A stretch of 53,497 nt of DNA from Lachnospiraceae bacterium (GTDB taxonomy: Bacteria; Bacillota_A; Clostridia; Lachnospirales; Lachnospiraceae), in NCBI GenBank assembly GCA_021770615.1, contig JAETQR010000028.1, positions 1 to 53,497 on the forward strand, read 5' to 3'. Of the stretch, positions 42,756 through 52,673 are shown piece by piece. The notes under the pieces were generated by a model, which saw only the letters and a list, made by a program, of their open reading frames with translations, was not told where the DNA came from and searched no databases. Position 1 is the first letter of the stretch; each line of letters starts with the position of its first letter. A program made the position numbers and the translations under genes.

Positions 42756-43220
42756 ATGAGAGTATTAGAAGGAAAAGTAGTTGGAAATGACATGAAAGTC
42801 GGTATCGTGGCAGCGAGGTTCAATGAATTTATCGTATCAAAGCTTGTAGGTGGTGTCGAGGACGCCCTGAAGCGCCATGACGTGGATACGGAGAATAATG
42901 TGGATCTTGCGTGGGTGCCGGGGGCGTTTGAAATTCCGATCGTTGCACAGAAAATGGCGGAAAGTGGAAAATACGATGCGGTGATCTGCCTTGGCGCTGT
43001 GATCAAAGGTTCCACATCCCATTATGATTATGTGTGTGCAGAGGTAAGTAAAGGCGTGGCTGCGGTAGGGCTTAAGACCGGAGTACCGACGATATTTGGT
43101 ATTCTTACTACGGATAATATCGAGCAGGCGATTGAGCGTGCAGGGACGAAGGCAGGAAATAAAGGCTATGATGCGGCAACATCTGCGATCGAGATGGTAA
43201 ACCTTATGAGAAAATTTTAA
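42756..43220 (+). CDS. ribH: 6,7-dimethyl-8-ribityllumazine synthase
   Basis: 154 residues. It condenses the dihydroxybutanone phosphate with the pyrimidine to give the lumazine. The family signature is clear: [10 protein letters not shown] near 13-22, [10 protein letters not shown] near 55-64, and [15 protein letters not shown] with the catalytic His near 82-96. GGAGGAAG precedes ATG. Last gene of the riboflavin set; separated from ribBA by hairpin D. Confidence 0.97.
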   Translation: MRVLEGKVVGNDMKVGIVAARFNEFIVSKLVGGVEDALKRHDVDTENNVDLAWVPGAFEIPIVAQKMAESGKYDAVICLGAVIKGSTSHYDYVCAEVSKGVAAVGLKTGVPTIFGILTTDNIEQAIERAGTKAGNKGYDAATSAIEMVNLMRKF

Positions 43221-43238
43221 GGATTGGAGCGACCGAAG

Positions 43239-43844
43239 ATGATGACCATATTATATTCTATCTACGGAAATTTATATGTAAATATGACAAACCGCTGCCC
43301 CTGTGCCTGCACATTCTGTCTGAGAAACAACGGGGATGAATTGAATGGTTCGGGAAATCTGTGGCTTGACAGAGAGCCTTCTGTCGAAGAGGTGAAGAGG
43401 GAATTCGACCGTTTCCCACCCGGAAGTTATCAGGACGTGGTGTTCTGTGGCTACGGGGAGCCGACGGAGCGTCTGGAGGACGTTTTGGAGGTAGCGCAGT
43501 TTGTCAAAGAGACATTTGATAAGAAAGTCCGTATCAATACAAACGGTCTGGCGGATCTGATTCATGGAAAAGATGTAGCTCCGATGTTTGCGGGAAAGAT
43601 CGATGAGGTATCGATCAGTTTGAACACCCCTGACCCGGACAAATATCTGGAACTGACGAGAAGTAAGTTTGGCCGGGGATCCTTTGAAGCGATGCTGAGA
43701 TTTGCGGAACATGTGAAACAATATGTCCCGAAGGTTACGATGACGACGGTGGCGACTACGATCTCCAAAGAGCAGGAGGAAATGTGCAGGAAGATCTGTG
43801 AGGACATCGGGGTCACGTACCGGATCCGGGCATTTGAAGATTAG
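43239..43844 (+). CDS. Radical SAM protein, TatD-linked type
   Basis: 201 residues from ATG 43239. The N-terminal motif RCPCACTFCLRN gives the CxxxCxxC iron-sulfur site near residues 17-24. The remaining (GYGEPTERLEDV, RINTNGLADL, VSISLNTPD) follows the partial TIM barrel of radical SAM enzymes. It closely resembles the short radical SAM family found next to or fused with TatD; no TatD gene is visible here. Reaction unknown. It starts 18 bp after ribH. Confidence 0.85.
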   Translation: MMTILYSIYGNLYVNMTNRCPCACTFCLRNNGDELNGSGNLWLDREPSVEEVKREFDRFPPGSYQDVVFCGYGEPTERLEDVLEVAQFVKETFDKKVRINTNGLADLIHGKDVAPMFAGKIDEVSISLNTPDPDKYLELTRSKFGRGSFEAMLRFAEHVKQYVPKVTMTTVATTISKEQEEMCRKICEDIGVTYRIRAFED

Positions 43845-43879
43845 TCAGCGCATCGGTTATGCGCAGAATGGAGGGAAAA

Positions 43880-44284
43880 ATGGAAGTAGCGACAAGGCGC
43901 TTTGTGCGTCCGGAACATATGAACCATCACCAGAGCCTGTATGCCGGATACATTTCTGAGTGGATCACAGAAGCCTCTTTTATCGCAGTGGCAGAAACAC
44001 TTGGCCGGACGGATCATGTGGTGCTTGCGGGGATCAAGGAGATACGAATGATAAAACCCGTGAGGAGCGGTACGGTACTGGAATTGCAGTACGAGGTGAA
44101 AAAATATGGTACTACAAGTATAGAATACTATGTCGAGGGAACGGATTTTTTGACACATGACAGGCATTTCCGGGGTTCGGTAGTCTTTGTAACAGTGGAT
44201 GATAAGGGGCGTAAAAAGCCGCATGGAAAAGGGGGAAGAGATGGAAATCAGGGAAATACATCAAAAAGCGGAGAAGATCTGTGA
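43880..44284 (+). CDS. Hotdog-fold acyl-CoA thioesterase
   Basis: 134 residues from ATG 43880 (GGAGGG upstream). The motif HMNHHQSLYAGYISEWITEASF near residues 15-36 resembles the active-site helix of 4HBT-type thioesterases. The C-terminus is basic and disordered and overlaps the next gene by 44 bp. It probably hydrolyses an acyl-CoA; the substrate is unknown. Confidence 0.75.
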   Translation: MEVATRRFVRPEHMNHHQSLYAGYISEWITEASFIAVAETLGRTDHVVLAGIKEIRMIKPVRSGTVLELQYEVKKYGTTSIEYYVEGTDFLTHDRHFRGSVVFVTVDDKGRKKPHGKGGRDGNQGNTSKSGEDL

Positions 44285-45200
44285 TAATATAGAAAAGGTG
44301 ATCGTGGGAAAACGGGATGTGATCCAATTTGTACTTTCGGCCTTTCTTGCGGGAGGCCATGTGCTTTTAGAGGATGTTCCCGGAACAGGAAAGACGATGT
44401 TGGCCAAAAGTCTTGCTGCGTCTTTTGGAATGAAATTCAAGAGGGTGCAGTTTACGCCGGATCTTCTTCCGTCTGATGTGACTGGAATTTATTATTTTAA
44501 TCAGAAGACGAGTGATTTTGAATTTCGTCCCGGCGGGGTGTTCAGCAATATCCTGCTGGCAGATGAGATCAACCGTGCCACGCCGAGGACCCAGTCGAGC
44601 CTCTTAGAGTGTATGGAGGAAAAACAGGTTACAGTTGATGGAGAGACGATGAAGGCCGGGGATCCGTTTTTTGTCATAGCGACCCAGAATCCGGTCGAGA
44701 CAAGTGGAACATTTCCATTGCCGGAAGCTGAACTCGACCGTTTTATGATGAAGCTGTCCATGGGATACCCGGATGAAGCCAGTGAGCGGGAGATCCTGTT
44801 GCGTTTTACCGGGAATGGGGAGTTATTGGATGAACTCAGGGCGGTATGCGACAGGGAAGAATTTCTGGATATGCAGAAGTCATGCGGGAAAGTGACGGTA
44901 CATGAACTGATCATCCAGTATGTACTCGATATCGCCAGAAGGAGCCGGGAAAGCCGGAGTATTGCGATGGGGGTCAGCCCACGGGGGGAAATCGCGCTTG
45001 TGAAAACAGCCAGATGTTATGCGGCGATCACCGGGAAGACATTTGTTACGCCGGATCTGATCAAGGAGCTGGCACCCGCTGTATTTGCCCATCGTCTGAT
45101 CCTGTCAGATCAGTTTGGGTCACGGAAACTTCCGCAGGAATATATTCAGGATATACTTGGTGAGGTAAAAGCACCGACGGAGGATGCATTTGAATCATGA
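44241..45200 (+). CDS. MoxR-family AAA ATPase
   Basis: 319 residues from ATG 44241 (GGGGGAAGAG upstream). Walker A DVPGTGKT near 45-52, Walker B ILLADEINRATPR near 101-113 and sensor TQNPVE. MoxR proteins act as chaperone-like ATPases, often with DUF58 partners. The start overlaps the thioesterase and the stop overlaps the DUF58 gene, so the set is translationally coupled. Confidence 0.93.
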   Translation: MEIREIHQKAEKICDNIEKVIVGKRDVIQFVLSAFLAGGHVLLEDVPGTGKTMLAKSLAASFGMKFKRVQFTPDLLPSDVTGIYYFNQKTSDFEFRPGGVFSNILLADEINRATPRTQSSLLECMEEKQVTVDGETMKAGDPFFVIATQNPVETSGTFPLPEAELDRFMMKLSMGYPDEASEREILLRFTGNGELLDELRAVCDREEFLDMQKSCGKVTVHELIIQYVLDIARRSRESRSIAMGVSPRGEIALVKTARCYAAITGKTFVTPDLIKELAPAVFAHRLILSDQFGSRKLPQEYIQDILGEVKAPTEDAFES

Positions 45201-46315
45201 TAATGATGGTATTTGCCGCTGCGCTGGTCATGTTGATCTGCTTTGTCGTGATCAGTATCATGGGGATCCGGTATGGGAGGAAATGGACAAGAAACCTGGA
45301 TGTGGACATATCGTTTTCGGAAGAACAGGCAGGGGAGGGAGACTCTCTCTGGCTTTATGAAACCATAACGAATGAAAAAGATATGATTTTGCCGGCGATA
45401 TGTGTAAAATTTAAAACCTCCCGTCATTTAAAATTTGAGGATATGGATGGCGGTTCTGTCTCGGATTATTTTTACAGAAATGATGTGCTCAGTGTCAGGG
45501 GATTTGAACAGGTACGCCGGAAGTTAAAACTGACCTGCAGCAGAAGGGGAGAGTATTCCATTGATGAGGTGGAGTTTGTTGGAAATGACTACTTTCTCAG
45601 GCGAAAATATGTAGAAAAAAGGGAGGTCGCTGCCAAACTGACCGTGTATCCTTCTTTGGTCAATCCAGAAAAGCTTTTGCCGGTATTTCAGAAAAGTTAC
45701 GGGGAGATGTCCACGAGCACGCCTCTCTTTGAAGACCCATTTGAATATATCGGCGTGAGGGATTATATGCCGGGGGATACGATGAACCGGATCAACTGGA
45801 AGGCATCAGCAAAGACAGGAAAATGGCAGGTGCGAACGAGCGCCTATACGGCATCTGAACCGGCAGTTATTTTATTGAATCTGGAATCACCGGGAACATT
45901 TATAAACTATGCTGCGATGGAGGAAAATATCAGGATCGCCTGTTCGCTCATCTGTTATCTGGACGCCAGAGGATTTGTGACTACACTCATAACAAATGGG
46001 ACAGAGAGGGACGTCCTGAGTGGAAATGGGAGAGAACATATCGCACGGGTAAGAACACATCTGGCAAAAATTTCTTATGATACACCAGGCTGTTCCGGGG
46101 CGGCGATGCTCCGGAAGGAGAGCGGAACGATAGGTGTAAACAGCCATGTGTTTTTCCTGTCAGCGGCGGGCAAAACAGAAATCCGGGAGGAGCTCATGAA
46201 GCTTTTCGGACGTGGGATTTCTCTTACATGGGTTGCACCGGTATTTGGCGGTGAGGATGATACGAAAGAACTCCCGCCGGCGTTAGAAAAATGTGTGTTC
46301 CGATGGAGGGGCTGA
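45197..46315 (+). CDS. DUF58 membrane-associated protein
   Basis: 372 residues. N-terminal membrane helix (IMMVFAAALVMLICFVVISI), a beta-rich region, then the DUF58 signature RDYMPGDTMNRINWKASAKTGKWQVR near residues 192-217. It is a standard partner of MoxR ATPases, in envelope-linked functions. ATGA overlap with moxR. Confidence 0.9.
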   Translation: MIMMVFAAALVMLICFVVISIMGIRYGRKWTRNLDVDISFSEEQAGEGDSLWLYETITNEKDMILPAICVKFKTSRHLKFEDMDGGSVSDYFYRNDVLSVRGFEQVRRKLKLTCSRRGEYSIDEVEFVGNDYFLRRKYVEKREVAAKLTVYPSLVNPEKLLPVFQKSYGEMSTSTPLFEDPFEYIGVRDYMPGDTMNRINWKASAKTGKWQVRTSAYTASEPAVILLNLESPGTFINYAAMEENIRIACSLICYLDARGFVTTLITNGTERDVLSGNGREHIARVRTHLAKISYDTPGCSGAAMLRKESGTIGVNSHVFFLSAAGKTEIREELMKLFGRGISLTWVAPVFGGEDDTKELPPALEKCVFRWRG

Positions 46316-46342
46316 CTCATGTTTGGATGAAAGGAGGAGAGT

Positions 46343-47470
46343 ATGGATTACAGACACCGGTATCAGATCATCATATTTGTTTGTTATTACCTGTGTGCCG
46401 TCTGTTTTTTTGTGATGAGTGCGGTTGCTGCCGGTAGTACGGCTGAGGCGTATATTCTGTTTGTGGTCGCGATGGCTCTCTGCTATTTTATCGTCAATTT
46501 TAAGCTGTCCCATAAAAGGAAAGCGGAAAAAGATCCGAACAGGGAAAGACGCAGTCACATGACGGTATTTGGTGCTGTGCTGGTGGCAGCTGTTTTTTTT
46601 CAGCAGCCGGATGAGGTCATAGAGGGTAGGGGGCTGGCGTTCATTCTGGGCGAACTGCTTTTATTTGTATTGATCATGGCAATCACGGCTGTATATATTT
46701 ATGCCGATTATTTTCGGGAAAAATATTTCACGATGCATGCCAATCCCTGTGTGAATACGGAGACGATCCGGCGGTTTGAGAAGAATACCCGTTATGCACT
46801 GAAACGCTTCTTGTTCTTTTTCGGATTTGGGGCGCTTATGTTGTTTTGTGTCGTTTCCTCAATAGTGACTACAGAAGTAGACTACAAATATGAAAAGCAG
46901 GAAGAGCGTCAGCCCCGGCAATCGGTCCAAAGGGTGAAGCCGAAAAAAGAGCAGCAGGAGCAGATCCAAGAACAGGAAAAGGAGAAGCGGAGTCCGTTTA
47001 TGGAGTTACTCCTTCGTATTTTAATGCGTGCCATGCAGGTGATTGTTATATTGTTTTTTGTCATTGGCGTGGCGGCGATTATCTTTTTCCTGCTAAGAAA
47101 AATTTTCCGGGTGCGGCTGCCACAGTTTAGCCGGGTGGAAAAAGTCAGGGAGAGGCATACGGACGGAATCGATGAATACATTTCCCTGCGTCCTGTACTC
47201 CGGCAGGGAGAAGAGTTCCCGGCAGATCCCAATGGAAAGATCCGGAGATATTTTACCCGTTATATGAAGAGGAAATCAGGCGGAAGGGTCGATGTCAGCC
47301 TCACCCCGAAGGAGATGGTAAAAATGTATGCAGCCGGAGAGGGAGGAAATGTGACGGAGGAAGAGCGTGTGATCGTGGAATTATATGAGAAGGCGAGGTA
47401 CAGCGGGGAGAACTGCTCGGAGGAAGAAGCGGAGAGAGTGCGCAGGGGGAGCATATCAGGCGGCAGATGA
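46343..47470 (+). CDS. Membrane protein of the MoxR-DUF58 operon (DUF4129-like)
   Basis: 375 residues with about five membrane helices: two near the N-terminus, one or two around residues 95-170, and one near 235-255. A Gln/Glu/Lys-rich loop precedes the last helix. The C-terminal part (PNGKIRRYFTRYMKRK...LTPKEMVKMYAA...VIVELYEKARYS) is like the DUF4129 region that follows transglutaminase-like proteins in these operons. The transglutaminase core is absent. It is probably the membrane part of a MoxR/DUF58 complex. Confidence 0.7.
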   Translation: MDYRHRYQIIIFVCYYLCAVCFFVMSAVAAGSTAEAYILFVVAMALCYFIVNFKLSHKRKAEKDPNRERRSHMTVFGAVLVAAVFFQQPDEVIEGRGLAFILGELLLFVLIMAITAVYIYADYFREKYFTMHANPCVNTETIRRFEKNTRYALKRFLFFFGFGALMLFCVVSSIVTTEVDYKYEKQEERQPRQSVQRVKPKKEQQEQIQEQEKEKRSPFMELLLRILMRAMQVIVILFFVIGVAAIIFFLLRKIFRVRLPQFSRVEKVRERHTDGIDEYISLRPVLRQGEEFPADPNGKIRRYFTRYMKRKSGGRVDVSLTPKEMVKMYAAGEGGNVTEEERVIVELYEKARYSGENCSEEEAERVRRGSISGGR

Positions 47471-47522
47471 TCCGAATCTGCACATATTAAATAAATGATC
47501 CGCCGATATCTCTTCAAAAAAG

Positions 47523-47566
47523 AGCATCTTAAAAGTCTGTGAAATGACTTTTGGGATGCTTTTTTT
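47523..47566 (+). terminator. Rho-independent terminator
   Basis: AGCATC(T)..AAAAGTC pairs with GACTTTT..GATGCT, followed by TTTTTTT. Ends the MoxR operon. Confidence 0.85.
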
Positions 47567-47702
47567 GGTGGAAAATTTGAATTTCAAACACGAAATAACA
47601 CGGTTCGCACATAAGGGATTGAAAAACAGGATGTCCTGTGGTATGTTGCAGGAGAAGTAAAAAATTGTCATTTTAAGACGCATAAGGGAACGGAGGAGAA
47701 AA

Positions 47703-50700
47703 ATGAACGCATTCAGGAACATCCAGAGAGTAAGAATGATGTCGTTGTTTTTAATTATGAGCATGGTGGCGGGGTTAGTTTTGCCGGCGCCGGACAGCAG
47801 GGCAGGTACAGACCCGGGAAGCAAAGGGAAACTGAGATCTGAAGATCCCGGATACCGGTTGGAACTCACAGAATCATCCGCTTGGAATGGTGGTTATGTA
47901 GCGGAAGCGGTCGTGGCAAACACCGGAGAGGAAGAGATAAGAAACTGGTCCGTCGTGGCGGTCATGAAAAAGGGAGAGATCGTAAATTCATGGAATGCCG
48001 GCAGCAGGGTGTCAGGGGAAGAGGGCACAGAGGTGGTCTTTGAACCGGAAGCGCACAACATGATCCTGAAATCCGGAGAAAAAACAAGCTTTGGCTTTCA
48101 GGTGACAGGAGGACAGTATGAGGATATCGCTTCGGTAAAACTGATCCCCGGAACGAGCATCCGTACAGATCAGACAGAGGTCACATGGAAAGAGACAGGA
48201 AGCTGGGACGGGTATAGGATCATGGAGGGTACCATCACTAATCACAGCGGAAAGACGATCCGGGACTGGTCTCTTTCTTTTGATATGGACGGGGAGATCA
48301 CGAACATATGGAATGCAGTAGCTGCAAGTGGAGATAAAGGAAGTTTTGGGGTAAAGAGCTGCAGTTATAATGCGGTTCTCGAGCCGGGACAGAGCGCCAC
48401 GTTTGGTTTTGAAATCTCATATGATACGGAATCTTTTGAGGGAATCCGGAATGTCCGGGTGTATGCAGGTAACTCCGCAGTGTCAGGGGAAGGGGAAGAG
48501 CCGCAGGAAACACCGGGGAAGACGAAAGAACCTGTACTGCCGACAGCTACACCGGCAGTCACGACGAAAAATCCTGTGGAGACGAAGTCCCCGGAACCGG
48601 CTGTTACGCCTGCCGTGACAGGAGAGCCGGAAAAAGATGACATTTCGGAGGATGACATCGAGTTCATCCAGGTGGAAAACCGTGACTGGAATATGGATAT
48701 GATCCATGCGAATGATCCGGAAGTCCAGGCGGCGAAAGAAGTGAAGGACAGGAAGATCCGGGTCACAATGCTGGATTCGGGCATTAATTACAGCAAAGAA
48801 GTCGATGTGGTGATGCGGAGAAACTTTGTCGAGGGGCAGGATGAAATGAACTGCCTGTTTGAAGATGGCAGCGGCCACGGGACAGCGGTCGCAGAAATAC
48901 TGGCGTCGGATCCGGAAGCAGACGCAGGGGAAGAGACGGACGGCGTATGGGTCGATGATGAATGGGGAGAGTATACCTATTATGGGGAGGCCGAAGCGGA
49001 GGAAGAAGACGCTGGGGAAGACGGAGAAACTCCCGGTACGAAAGAGTCGGGCATCGTTTCCATGGCAGATCTTCTGGACAGCGGTTATGACTGGACAGAA
49101 GGGGTAAATCCGGACATCGAGTTATACTCGGGAAAGGTGCTCGATGAAAAGAACGAGACGACAGTCGACCGTGTCGTCGAGGGGATCGAGTGGGCCATCG
49201 AAAATGAAACGGATATTTTAAGTCTCAGCCTCGGAATGGAGAAAGATTCGGAAAAATTGCATAAAGCCATCCAAAAGGCGGCAGCAAATGGGATGCTGAT
49301 CGTGGCGGCAGTCGGGGATGATGAGCATGTGGACTACCCGGCGGCGTATCCGGAAGTGATGGCGGTCGGCATGGCAGACAGCATGGGTCAGACAGACGGC
49401 GTCCACTCTGAGGTGGCCGCTCCCGGCGATTTTATCGTGTCCCGGGGGCCGTTTGACAGCATGCAGGTATTCTCCGGCAGCAGTATGGCGGTTCCCCACG
49501 TAGTCGGGCTTGCGAGCATCCTCTGGCAGAAGGATACGACAAAAGATGCCGGGTTTATCCGGGGGCTGATCGACGTCTCTGCGAATGCAACCGGTGGGGA
49601 TGAAAACTGTGAGTACGGCCTGATCGACTGCAGCTATGCGCTGGAAGCATATGAAGAATTTGAGGAACAGGTCAGGGAAAACAGCGCTCTTTTAAAAGAT
49701 ATCTGCCGGAATAAAGATCCGGAGGAGGTAAAGGAAGAAGTCTCCGGGGTGGTTGACAATGAGGCGGAAGTGGAGACAGAGCAGGAGATTGAGAGGCTGT
49801 ATGGGAGTTGGGATAAGGAAGTGCATAAGAAATTTGTGAGTAAGAAGTATTATGAGAATGTATGGACAAACGGTGAGAAATATGTCAAGGTACTGCAGAG
49901 TGGTTTATCGTTTGTAGATAGAGGTGATAAAAATCCGGATTGTTACGGCATGCGTGACCACCCATGGTTCCATGGCTTTCACGGCGGAGTTCTCGTAGAG
50001 AAAGGTTCTGACAAAAGGACGATCACCTCGAATTATATGACGAGCTTCCGCACGCTCGTGGAACTGGCAGAGGAGATGAGAAAGAATGGGGTACTCAAGG
50101 AGATTAGTGTCAGCAGTAAGTATAAGCGGGTAAGGAATGCCAGAAATGGGATCTGGCAGGCTTTTCAGGATGAAAAGAAAGTAGGAAGCCAGACATGGGC
50201 TGAGATCAATGATGATTGTGCAAAAGACGAGATGTCAGTCCCGAAAGACTGCCGCAGCCTTCTCATCTATGGCATGGCGCTGCACACGTTAGGGGATACG
50301 TTCTCCCATAGCAGTTACGGGTTGGAAAAGAAAAAGCCTTCTAAGAAAGATCCTTCCAAGGTGAAGTGGAGAAGGTATACCCATGGCGATGACGAGGAAT
50401 GGTTTGCCGACAATACAAAGAACAGGAAGCTCCGGTATGAGTCGGCAAAGAGCGTCACAAAAGAGGCAATTAAAAACATCCGGGTCGATCCTGGGAGGGG
50501 ATTGGCCGGGTATGCGAACATTGGGAAAGAGATGGATGCTTTTTGTGCAAAGACGCAGTTTGAAAGTTTAAAGGATATGCATATCCATTTTCAGGATAAG
50601 ACGGGAAAAGAAAAAAAAGCAGTGAAAATGAAATATGTAAAAGAAGGATATGCCCTGAAGGATTTTTCAGAATACTATGAACAGGAGGCAGATATCACCA

Positions 50701-51677
50701 AAAAGACATCCGGACAGTTGAAAAAGTATATGTCCTATGTCGATGTGGATAAGACTGCACAGAGTATGAAAGCTTGTGCCCTGATCCAGATGGTATTGGA
50801 TGAGAAAATGGGATTTTTTGACCTGTCTTCTCTTGTACGGGTCAAGCTGGACGGAAAGACGATCCTGTCCCAGAAACCAAACGGAGATAAGATCGCAGTG
50901 CTGCTGCCGAATGAAGGGGAGTATACGGTGGAGGTATCGGGTGCGGACAGTACCTTTACAGCATGTACAGTCAGGGATGGTGTCGTGTATGACGCCATTG
51001 GGAGGAAGATGAAAAAGAATGAAGCAGACGACGAAGATGAACCTGACGAAGATGAGATAGAAGTGTGCGAAATCGGTGACTATACGCTGTCGACGGATTG
51101 CCTCGTGAAAGGAAAAGTAGTCTGGTTTGATTTTGGAGAGGGGATGGGATCGATCGAAAAGATGCCTGCCCTTGAAGGTGCGGACGTCCGTTTTCAGTCG
51201 AGGGAGTCCGGTGAAATCTATAAGACAAAGACTAAAAAGGATGGCACTTACCAGATCGAGGTGCCGGCCGGTAAGTACGACGTCATTTATGAAAAGGGAA
51301 AAGATTATGTCGTTGTGAAGCAGTTCATCGAAATACCGGAAGATACGGATTTGTATCCAAACCTTACGGTGCAGATGCTTGGGAAAAACTGGGACGATGA
51401 GGGGTGTATGGTCGGAACGCTATATGACCAGAAAACAGGAGTTCCTCTTTCCGGCGCCAGCATAAAGATTTATCGGGGTATCGGATACTATGATAAAGAT
51501 CCGGTGGAAACGTTGGTGACAGATGCGAGCGGAGGGTTCTCTACCGGTTTTCTAAATGCAGGTGCATACACGTTCGTGATCCGTAAGGATGGCTATGAGA
51601 CGATGCGTTGTTATGAGAGTATCATAGGGTATGTAGAAGCGACAGTCCCGGCGATAAAACTAAAACGGAAGGAGTAA
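47703..51677 (+). CDS. Large secreted subtilase (S8) with CBM2-like and other modules
   Basis: 1324 residues; CGGAGGAG precedes ATG. Signal peptide to about 33. Two CBM2-like modules follow (WNGGYVAEAVVANTG... and WDGYRIMEGTITNHSG...), then a Pro/Thr linker. The protease has D358 (MLDSG), H392 (GHGTAVA) and S594 (GSSMAVPH). The oxyanion Asn position is Asp (VGDDEH, D539). Residues ~700-950 form a helical region with HTLGDTFSH (H861, D865, H869), like zinc phospholipase-C-type proteins. Two carboxypeptidase-regulatory-like domains end the protein. No sortase motif. Confidence 0.85.
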   Translation: MNAFRNIQRVRMMSLFLIMSMVAGLVLPAPDSRAGTDPGSKGKLRSEDPGYRLELTESSAWNGGYVAEAVVANTGEEEIRNWSVVAVMKKGEIVNSWNAGSRVSGEEGTEVVFEPEAHNMILKSGEKTSFGFQVTGGQYEDIASVKLIPGTSIRTDQTEVTWKETGSWDGYRIMEGTITNHSGKTIRDWSLSFDMDGEITNIWNAVAASGDKGSFGVKSCSYNAVLEPGQSATFGFEISYDTESFEGIRNVRVYAGNSAVSGEGEEPQETPGKTKEPVLPTATPAVTTKNPVETKSPEPAVTPAVTGEPEKDDISEDDIEFIQVENRDWNMDMIHANDPEVQAAKEVKDRKIRVTMLDSGINYSKEVDVVMRRNFVEGQDEMNCLFEDGSGHGTAVAEILASDPEADAGEETDGVWVDDEWGEYTYYGEAEAEEEDAGEDGETPGTKESGIVSMADLLDSGYDWTEGVNPDIELYSGKVLDEKNETTVDRVVEGIEWAIENETDILSLSLGMEKDSEKLHKAIQKAAANGMLIVAAVGDDEHVDYPAAYPEVMAVGMADSMGQTDGVHSEVAAPGDFIVSRGPFDSMQVFSGSSMAVPHVVGLASILWQKDTTKDAGFIRGLIDVSANATGGDENCEYGLIDCSYALEAYEEFEEQVRENSALLKDICRNKDPEEVKEEVSGVVDNEAEVETEQEIERLYGSWDKEVHKKFVSKKYYENVWTNGEKYVKVLQSGLSFVDRGDKNPDCYGMRDHPWFHGFHGGVLVEKGSDKRTITSNYMTSFRTLVELAEEMRKNGVLKEISVSSKYKRVRNARNGIWQAFQDEKKVGSQTWAEINDDCAKDEMSVPKDCRSLLIYGMALHTLGDTFSHSSYGLEKKKPSKKDPSKVKWRRYTHGDDEEWFADNTKNRKLRYESAKSVTKEAIKNIRVDPGRGLAGYANIGKEMDAFCAKTQFESLKDMHIHFQDKTGKEKKAVKMKYVKEGYALKDFSEYYEQEADITKKTSGQLKKYMSYVDVDKTAQSMKACALIQMVLDEKMGFFDLSSLVRVKLDGKTILSQKPNGDKIAVLLPNEGEYTVEVSGADSTFTACTVRDGVVYDAIGRKMKKNEADDEDEPDEDEIEVCEIGDYTLSTDCLVKGKVVWFDFGEGMGSIEKMPALEGADVRFQSRESGEIYKTKTKKDGTYQIEVPAGKYDVIYEKGKDYVVVKQFIEIPEDTDLYPNLTVQMLGKNWDDEGCMVGTLYDQKTGVPLSGASIKIYRGIGYYDKDPVETLVTDASGGFSTGFLNAGAYTFVIRKDGYETMRCYESIIGYVEATVPAIKLKRKE

Positions 51678-51680
51678 GAA

Positions 51681-52568
51681 ATGAGTGCCTTTTTAAAGAG
51701 ATTATGCTGTCTTACGGTATTTGCACTGGCAGCCACGCTGTTTTGTATTCAGAGTGGCAGCAGTGCGAAAGTACACAGCGGGAAATATGGGAACAACACG
51801 ACATGGTATTACAATACGGATACGAAGACGGTGACGATTGACTGCAAGGGGAAACTGCAGGATGCAACGGAGTACGGGCCGTCTTTGGGATGGTGTAGGA
51901 ACAGATGGTATATAAAAGCGAAACGGGTAGTGTTCCGAAAAGGGATCACCTATATCGGAGCAGGAACTTTTGAAAACTTTCAAAATGTAGAGGAAGTGGT
52001 GTTACCAGAGGGACTGGTATCAATCGGAAATTCAGCTTTCTGGTGTACACATAAGTTAAAGAAGATCCGCCTCCCTTCTTCTTTAAAAAGGATCGGGAGG
52101 GATGCATTTGATGGCTCAGGGATTGAAAGGGTTTCGTTGAAGAATGTTGAAAAGGTAAGATATGGGGCATTTGGCGGAACGAAGTTAAAAAGCCTGACGA
52201 TCCCATCCCGGTGTAAATCCATCGGAATTGGTGCCTTTTCCTGCTGTCATGATCTAAGAACAGTAGAGATAGAAGAAGGGGTAAAAACGATCAGCGCATA
52301 TGTATTTTCCCAATGTGGATTTGAATCTGTAACGATCCCATCCAGTGTCACAAAGATCGGGACACATGCCTTTTTCTCTTTCTCGCCGGAAGAGGGAAAG
52401 CTAAAGGAAGTTACGATCCGTTCCAAAAAGATCAAGGAGTGGGGGAAGGGGATCTTTGGAAATGCGAGGAAGGATCTGGTCATCAAAGTACCAAGGAGCA
52501 AAAAGGAGGAGTATACGAAAGCGCTTCGGGAGGGAGGGCTTCCGGAGTATGTGAGGATCGTCTCCTGA
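51681..52568 (+). CDS. Secreted leucine-rich-repeat protein, BspA-like (copy 1)
   Basis: 295 residues. A signal peptide (first ~28 residues) is followed by a short domain with NTTWYYNTDTKTVTIDCKGK, then six or so BspA-type repeats (ITYIGAGTFENFQNVEEVVLPEGL, LVSIGNSAFWCTHKLKKIRLPSSL and so on). Such proteins are usually extracellular adhesins or binding proteins. The start follows the subtilase stop by 3 bp, so it is likely in the same operon. It is a close relative of the gene at 52674. Confidence 0.88.
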   Translation: MSAFLKRLCCLTVFALAATLFCIQSGSSAKVHSGKYGNNTTWYYNTDTKTVTIDCKGKLQDATEYGPSLGWCRNRWYIKAKRVVFRKGITYIGAGTFENFQNVEEVVLPEGLVSIGNSAFWCTHKLKKIRLPSSLKRIGRDAFDGSGIERVSLKNVEKVRYGAFGGTKLKSLTIPSRCKSIGIGAFSCCHDLRTVEIEEGVKTISAYVFSQCGFESVTIPSSVTKIGTHAFFSFSPEEGKLKEVTIRSKKIKEWGKGIFGNARKDLVIKVPRSKKEEYTKALREGGLPEYVRIVS

Positions 52569-52673
52569 CAGGGTTATGGCTGGGGCGAAGGTGAAACTTA
52601 GATGCTGATACCGGCACTTTGTGTCTGGAATATTTAGCATCAGCAAAATGAAAACGAGAGGGGGAAAGTGAGA

